A stretch of DNA of 11,809 nucleotides from Blastocladiella britannica (taxonomy: Eukaryota > Blastocladiomycota > Blastocladiomycetes > Blastocladiales > Blastocladiaceae). The DNA lies in assembly GCA_025349905.2 (NCBI GenBank), contig MU625100.1:1-11809 (forward strand), written 5' to 3'. Shown piece after piece: positions 6,907 through 11,809 of the stretch (its first letter is position 1; every line of letters begins with the position of its first letter). A program made the translations under genes and the position numbers. The notes below the pieces were generated by a model that was not told where the DNA came from, did no database searches, and saw nothing but the letters and a program-made list of their open reading frames with translations.

Positions 6907-9900
6907 CTATGGTGACGCGTCTGAGCTGGCACCCAAGGCTCTCGGGCTGGCACTCTCGCTCGATCCGCCAATCGCACACTCGCACTCTGCCTTGGCCATC
7001 TCGCACCGATCGCACACCGCCAGGACCGCGCGCTGCGCCCGTGCAATCGCCACCGCCTCCTCGCGCAGCGGGCTAGCGGTCTTTTCGGCTGCCGTGGCCC
7101 GCCGATCGATGCCACGGAGGTTCCCAAGCGACTCGGTACGCCGCAACTGCCGTGCACCTTGCTGCAAGAGCTCTGCATCGACGCCGTGCCGTGACAAGGG
7201 TGGGTTGATCCGGCCCATTGCCGGTGCGTCGTCGTCATCTTGGCCGGGGATCCGCCTGCCGACCACTGATCGCAGCGACACCTCATGCACTGATCCGGCG
7301 GTGCTGTTTCGGCGGCGAAGTGATGGCGGCTGGCTCACGCGCTTCAGTCCGTTCGGGCCGGTCTTCTCGCCCTTGTCATTATCACTTGCAAGGTTCGGTG
7401 CGGATGCGGCCAGTGCCGAGGCCTGGCGCACGCGTTCGCGCTCGGCCGCTTTGCGTTCGCGTTCGCGCCGTGCTTCCGTCTCGCGAACCGCCTCTGAAAA
7501 GTACGTGAGGAAGAGCTCGAGAATCTATCAATTTGCTTAGTGTCCTGTCAGTACTCGCATCGCATTGCAACAGAAGAAAGTATATAGCGGACCTTAAACA
7601 AGTCCTCTGGCTGGCGCGCAACGACAGTGACAAAGGAATTGGTCGTCTCTGGATCCTCTCCAAAGTAGTGCGCTACCGCAAGCCATTCCTCCCACATGTG
7701 CTTCTTGGACGTGGTCGTGGCGGCCAGTTTTGCCTCAGCGTGGACAAGAAACTCTTGCATGCGCATCTTGAAGGCCACCGGCGTCCCTGCTGCCGTCAGT
7801 GCGTGGTGATTGCGTGCCATAGTCAGATCGTTGGTCAGCTTGGACAGCTCGGCGAGCAAATCGGGCGTAGAAATGTGACGCAGTGCCTTGAGCGCCCCGA
7901 ATTCGGACGGAAGACCGAGGATCTCGGGCATGCCGGTTGAGAGCTGTGTATTGAGGTGAGTACTTCTTTCCGTTTTTACTAATAAATAGCAAAGTGGTAC
8001 ACGAACCATATCAACTACGAAATATAACAAAATGCGCAAGATCGAGTAAGCATGAGTACAGAAAACGACATGAGAAAATACACGCACCGAGATAATGCAG
8101 TAGAGTCACCTTGCCATCAGCCGACTTGACGTCGCGGAGCTTGGGCAGCACATCCAGCCGAAACCCAGCCGCCGCTGGCTTGGCTACCCCATACGGTCCG
8201 GGGCGACGGCCGTACTCGGAGTTGGCCAAGTTGGCCAGCGACAGAATCGACCGCAGCAGCACCTTGAATCCAGCGTGCGTACGCAACTTCTGGCACGTGT
8301 CGGCCACGGAGGTGAATTCGACGTCGAGCCGCTTGAGCTCCGGGTCGACCGTGTCCATGAGCTGCCAGCAGTTGATCACGTACTCCACGCTCGGGATCTG
8401 CATCAAGTTCCACATGAACCGCTCGGGCCGGGTCAGCGCCGTGGCTTCCTTGGCCGTGACGCGACCAAGCTGCTTTTGCTCCTCCTCGGTCGGCAAAATG
8501 CCGGCAATGGCCGCCACGAGCTCGCTGTTCAGGGCCTTGGTGTCCAGCGTCAGGAGGGCCGCTGGGATGTTATCAAGCACGTTCTCGCCCCGACCAAACT
8601 TGGCCGTTAGGGCAATGTCGACGTTGTTGACGCGCTAGAGTGAGATGGTCCGTGTGTCAGTTTTTCTCATTTTTTATTTGAATGTGAATGAAAAAAGAGG
8701 GACGTACCTTCATGTCCAGAATCAACTTTGCCTCTGGCTTTTTGGAAGCGCCTGCGCTCGCACCGGCACCGCCAGCAGCAGCACCGCGCTTGGCAGCCGG
8801 CGTATCCGAGACGCAAAAGAGGTCCTCGAACCGCTGGAGATCAAATGCGATCTTGTTGGCAGCCGGCCCCAGTTCGGTCGAGGACTCGCTGGGCTCAGTG
8901 TCGGCCGATGGCGCGCCCGAATCCGCACTCGTTGAGCGCATCATCACCACGGGATCCTCGTCTTCGTCGGCATGCCAAATCGTCTTCTCCAAAGGGACCG
9001 GCGCGCGGCCGGTGGGAAGCTCGTTCCAGTGGAGCTGGACGCGGAGCCGAGGTTTCGGTGGCCCAGCTGGAACTGGAGGTTGGTGGTGGTGCGGCGCTGG
9101 CATCATTCCGGGAGGTGGAGGTGGTCCCGGTGGTCTGATCGTGGCATTTGGTCAGCTTCTTATTGTGCAGAGTGAAGCTAAATGAAAAATTAAAGAGCGT
9201 ACGGAGGCGGACCGCCCATTCGCATGCCCGGCGGTGGTGGCGGTGGCGGTGGTCTGTCGAATCCAAATCGGGATATTTGAGTGTTGAAATCAGTGTAAAC
9301 GAAGAAAAATAAAAGAAAATCACGCACGGAGGTGGCCCACCAAACCCCATTGGCGGTGGTGGCGGCGGAGGCGGCGGAGGCCCACCGGTCCGCATCATCG
9401 GTGGAGGAGGTGGTGGCGGTGGGATATTGGAGCCAGATGCATCGCCAAACGTCATCATTGGTGGAGGAGGCGGAGGTGGTGGAATGAATGAGGTCGGCGC
9501 GCCAGGGAACACCATGGGTGGTGGCGGCGGTGGCGGAGGGGGAATGGTTGAAGTGACATATGGTTGTTGTTGTGGGACACCCGGGAACGCCATGGGAGGC
9601 GGCGGCGGAGGAGGAGGCGGAATGGACGATCCAGGGAATACCATGGGCGGCGGTGGGGGGGGCGGCGGCGGGATCGTGGATGAAGGTTTGGTGACCGTGG
9701 GCTCAGGCGAAAGTACCGCATTGAGTTGTGCCAAAACATCTGGTGACTGGGGCGACTTGGCCTCCTCCCTGACAGGACTGAGCAGTGCGGGTGCTTCTGA
9801 TGGTGCCGTGGCAGCGGGAGCGGGTGTTCGGTGTTGCGGACGACCCAAAAGACTCTCGCGACGGGACGGTGGGGTCACAAACCTTAGCGCGTCAGGTTGC

Positions 9901-11809
9901 GCAGGAGCCTCCAATTGGAAGCGCTCAATTTCGGCCGCCATATCGTCCAGCATCTCGCTCATGGATTTCTGCTTTTGCAATGCCAGCGGCTCGGCTGCCG
10001 CATCGGCCAGCCGCGCATCCACGAGCTTGCCCACTTCGGCGTCCTTTTGCACAACCAGGGCCAGCACCTCTGCCTCGCTATCGACCGTGTCGGACCGCTG
10101 CCGCGGGCGGGGCTGTGCATCCACAATGTCTGGCGGCACAAGGGGCGTCAACTGCAGCAACGGCAGATTGGGCAGCTCCAGCGGCGCAAACGGTGCCGCA
10201 GCAGCAGCGGCGGCAGGAGCAAATATGGGCGCGGCTGCACCAAGTGCACTGGGATCTTTTTTGGCCGGCAGATCGGCAATGGCAATGGGGGCCAATGGAG
10301 CTGCAGACTGTGACGATGATGGCTGGCGAGACTCGGCCAGGTCCTTGGACTTCATTGGCGATCGCGCCAGCAAGGCGTCAATGTCGTCCAAAATGCTGGT
10401 GCGGGGGTCCAGCACGGGTAGTTCCGGCAGCGTCTTGGTGTATCTCCTCAGTCGGTCATCAGCGACTTGGCGGCCGTGCTCCTTGAGAATGCGGGTGATT
10501 TCCATCACCATGGGCGAGTCGCCCAAGTTGGTCAGCAAGAGCTCGGTGGCAGCGTGCATGTCGTTGCACGACCGCTGAAGAGCCAGCCGGGCAGCGAGGC
10601 GCGGCCACGCCTGCTGGACCAGCGCCGTCACAAAGTCGCTGTCGGGGCGAACAAAGTGGTGCTTTGAGAGCTTGGCAAGCAGCCGAACGGGCGACCGATC
10701 AAGCGTCGGCGCATAGTACTGGTTGGTCAGGACAGAAGACGGGAGTGGCGTTTGCCCTTCCGCCCCTTCGCCGTACGTGACGGCCGCCTCGGGAGAGCCG
10801 GGCGACAGCGGATGCGCGTCTGCAGCAGTGGCACCAACACGCGAACTGCCAGCAACGGCCGCCAGGGGAGGGAGAGCAATGAGAGCCACGTCAAGGCAAA
10901 AGTCGGTGCTGTACTGGAGCCGGCCGCTGAGCTCCATCTCGGCCTGCGGAATGCGCTGGATCCCGGGCTCAACAAACCCCGTGTGGAACGTGTAGTGCAA
11001 GAGCGTATGGTTTTGCGCACGATCAATGGACTCGACCCGGTAATACACGACGATGCACACGTCGTGCCACACACGGATCCCATGCGGCGCATCGGGCGCT
11101 GCGGCCGCGCCTTGCAAGTCAAACGCGAGATGGCCCATGTACTGCTCGCCGGGCGAGGCGGCGGCGCCGTCAGGCGACGTGAGCAGTGTAAACATGGGAT
11201 CGGGCCCGCTTTCGTCATCTTGGTTGGCCATGGCGTCCGTCGACCGGTACACGAGCGTGCCCATCGAGTACAGTTCCAAACCATACGTGATTCGCGGACC
11301 GTCGAGCATGGACGAAGCCCGCTCGCTGGTGCGCCGCTGCTGCATGTACTGAGTGAGCGTTGGATCGGTGGGCACGGCGTTGACCACCACACGTGACACG
11401 AGCAATGGGTCTGGAAAGGGCAGTGATCCGCGAGTTTGGAGCACGCTCGTCACGTAGTCGAGGTAGCGCACTTGCGTCGGTTGCACCCATCCCAAATCGC
11501 CTGGTGACCGGCGCGCGGCAAACACACCGAATGCCGCTGCCGCCGATGCGTACTGGCCTGCGTACGCCAAGAAGGTTGCGACCACAATCCCCGATCGCGC
11601 GCGGCCGTTGGTGCAGTGTATGAGCGCGACATTGTGCGGGTCAAGGGCCAGCCAGGCGTACATGGCGCGTGCCACCGATAGCAGCGAGTGGATGGACGTC
11701 GTGGCGAGGTTGAAGTGGACGATTTGCTGCTTAAAATGGGATACCTCATAGGTGATGGCTTTTGTTGTATGTAATGGTTAATATCGAACTACTCCAGCAT
11801 AAGTACCCA
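6907..11809 (-). CDS. PTEN-C2-FH1-FH2 formin, N-terminus beyond the window (spliced)
   Basis: Formins nucleate and elongate unbranched actin filaments; FH1 recruits profilin-actin and FH2 caps the barbed end as a dimer. Minus-strand exons are 11809-11807 (fragment), 11758-9328, 9253-9203, 9134-8708, 8634-8088, 7978-7593 and 7524-6907, about 1,485 residues, with every phase consistent. Order: PTEN/auxilin-like phosphatase domain (11758 to about 11430, motif HCTNGRARSG); PTEN-type C2 (about 11411-10866, ending HYTFHTGFVEPG); a long linker rich in Ser/Thr-Pro; FH1 (about 9674-9050); FH2 (about 9050-7460) with VQLHWNEL, RVNNVDIAL, KLRDVKSADGKVTLLHYLV and ILELFLTYFSEAV; then a basic coil and tail. 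This order is known from class II plant formins. Fungal Bni1/Bnr1/SepA formins carry GBD-FH3 instead. The start codon and first part of the phosphatase domain are outside the window. Confidence 0.92.
7525..7592 (-). other. Formin FH2 intron 3, 68 nt
   Basis: GTCCGC donor (weak) and GATAG acceptor, phase 0. It joins ARQPEDLFK to ILELFLTYFSEAV, the last FH2 helices. Confidence 0.82.
7979..8087 (-). other. Formin FH2 intron 2, 109 nt
   Basis: GTGCGT donor and ATTAG acceptor, phase 1. Splicing makes LLHYLVKTERS, matching the FH2 consensus LLHYLVK. Other AG positions closer to the exon core would lose this match. Confidence 0.8.
8635..8707 (-). other. Formin FH2 intron 1, 73 nt
   Basis: GTACGT donor and CTCTAG acceptor, phase 0. 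It joins AKLILDMK to RVNNVDIAL, the conserved FH2 knob-region start. Confidence 0.88.
9135..9202 (-). other. Formin FH1 intron B, 68 nt
   Basis: GTACGC donor after CCTCC, ATCAG acceptor, phase 2, again splitting CC|A. It leads into the last proline block and the start of FH2. Confidence 0.85.
9203..9253 (-). other. 51-nt symmetric mini-exon in FH1
   Basis: This 17-codon exon is flanked by two phase-2 introns, both splitting a CC|A proline codon after the same CCTCC|GT donor context. It contributes most of an eleven-proline run plus GMRMGG. Inclusion or skipping both keep the frame. Confidence 0.8.
9254..9327 (-). other. Formin FH1 intron A, 74 nt
   Basis: GTGCGT donor after CCTCC, ACAG acceptor before ACCACCG, phase 2. 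It splits a proline codon (CC|A) in FH1. Confidence 0.85.
9328..9674 (-). repeat. FH1 polyproline repeat array
   Basis: Six blocks of roughly 8-10 prolines are separated by short hydrophobic spacers such as MVFPG, MAFPG and MMTFGD, typically starting with Ile before the prolines. These are profilin-binding tracks. On the plus strand the array is G-rich, with an uninterrupted G8 at 9655-9662, and produces a false glycine-rich open frame. Confidence 0.85.
11759..11806 (-). other. Formin intron at the window edge, 48 nt
   Basis: GTACTT donor, TTAAC branch-like motif, AAAAG acceptor. The following exon encodes AITYEVSHFKQQIVHF, which aligns with the PTEN/tensin strand before the active-site helix, whereas the frame inside the intron has a TAA. 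Only three exon bases lie to its left, so the donor is less certain. Confidence 0.65.

Noticed and set aside
6632..7540. Plus-strand 302-codon open frame across the formin tail and kinase 5' end
   Set aside because: It spans the intergenic region and the antisense of two well-supported genes, and has no recognisable motif.
9427..10578. Long plus-strand glycine/serine-rich open frame opposite the formin
   Set aside because: It is the complement of the polyproline FH1 and linker codons. The minus strand has recognisable PTEN, FH1 and FH2 domains and consistent splicing, and the plus frame has no domain.

Overview
This is a gene-dense stretch of a eukaryotic nuclear genome, most likely from a fungus. 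Six protein-coding genes can be reconstructed by splicing. Together they carry 16 GT-AG introns, nearly all 48-74 nt (outliers 109 and 170 nt). Coding DNA is GC-rich with GC-ending codons, introns and intergenic DNA are AT-rich, and all three standard stop codons are used. The fungal call rests mainly on the MAP kinase, whose activation loop and C-lobe closely resemble fungal Slt2/MpkA. The retained SRRM1-type splicing coactivator and the PTEN-formin point to an early-diverging rather than a yeast-like lineage; that second step is inference.

Layout from left to right: (1) RRP4, exosome cap subunit, + strand, 48-1069. (2) TAF10, TFIID/SAGA histone-fold subunit, - strand, 2013-1330, convergent with RRP4. 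(3) An SRRM1-like PWI/RS splicing protein, + strand, 2073-3226, divergent from TAF10 with only 59 nt between start codons. (4) A doubtful 69-codon ORF, + strand, 3305-3514. (5) A secreted-DOMON/cytochrome b561 transmembrane oxidoreductase, + strand, 3536-4952. (6) A TEY-type cell-wall-integrity MAP kinase, - strand, 6747-5088. (7) A large formin, - strand, from beyond the right edge to 6907, cut at its N-terminus, with the order PTEN-like phosphatase domain, PTEN-type C2, long linker, FH1, FH2, tail.

The left third is nuclear RNA and transcription housekeeping (RNA decay, transcription initiation, splicing). The right half holds a membrane redox protein and two genes whose families act in polarised growth and wall integrity. 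Nothing suggests an operon or a mobile element.

The most notable content is the formin. Its PTEN-C2-FH1-FH2 order is the class II plant formin layout rather than the GBD-FH3 layout of known yeast formins. It keeps the CX5R phosphatase motif, has a 51-nt frame-neutral mini-exon inside FH1, and ends in a tail with a DAD-like motif and a cysteine cluster. Secondary points are two 60-nt introns without stops, paired inverted GATA motifs upstream of the kinase, and an unexplained spliced-looking coding segment between TAF10 and RRP4.
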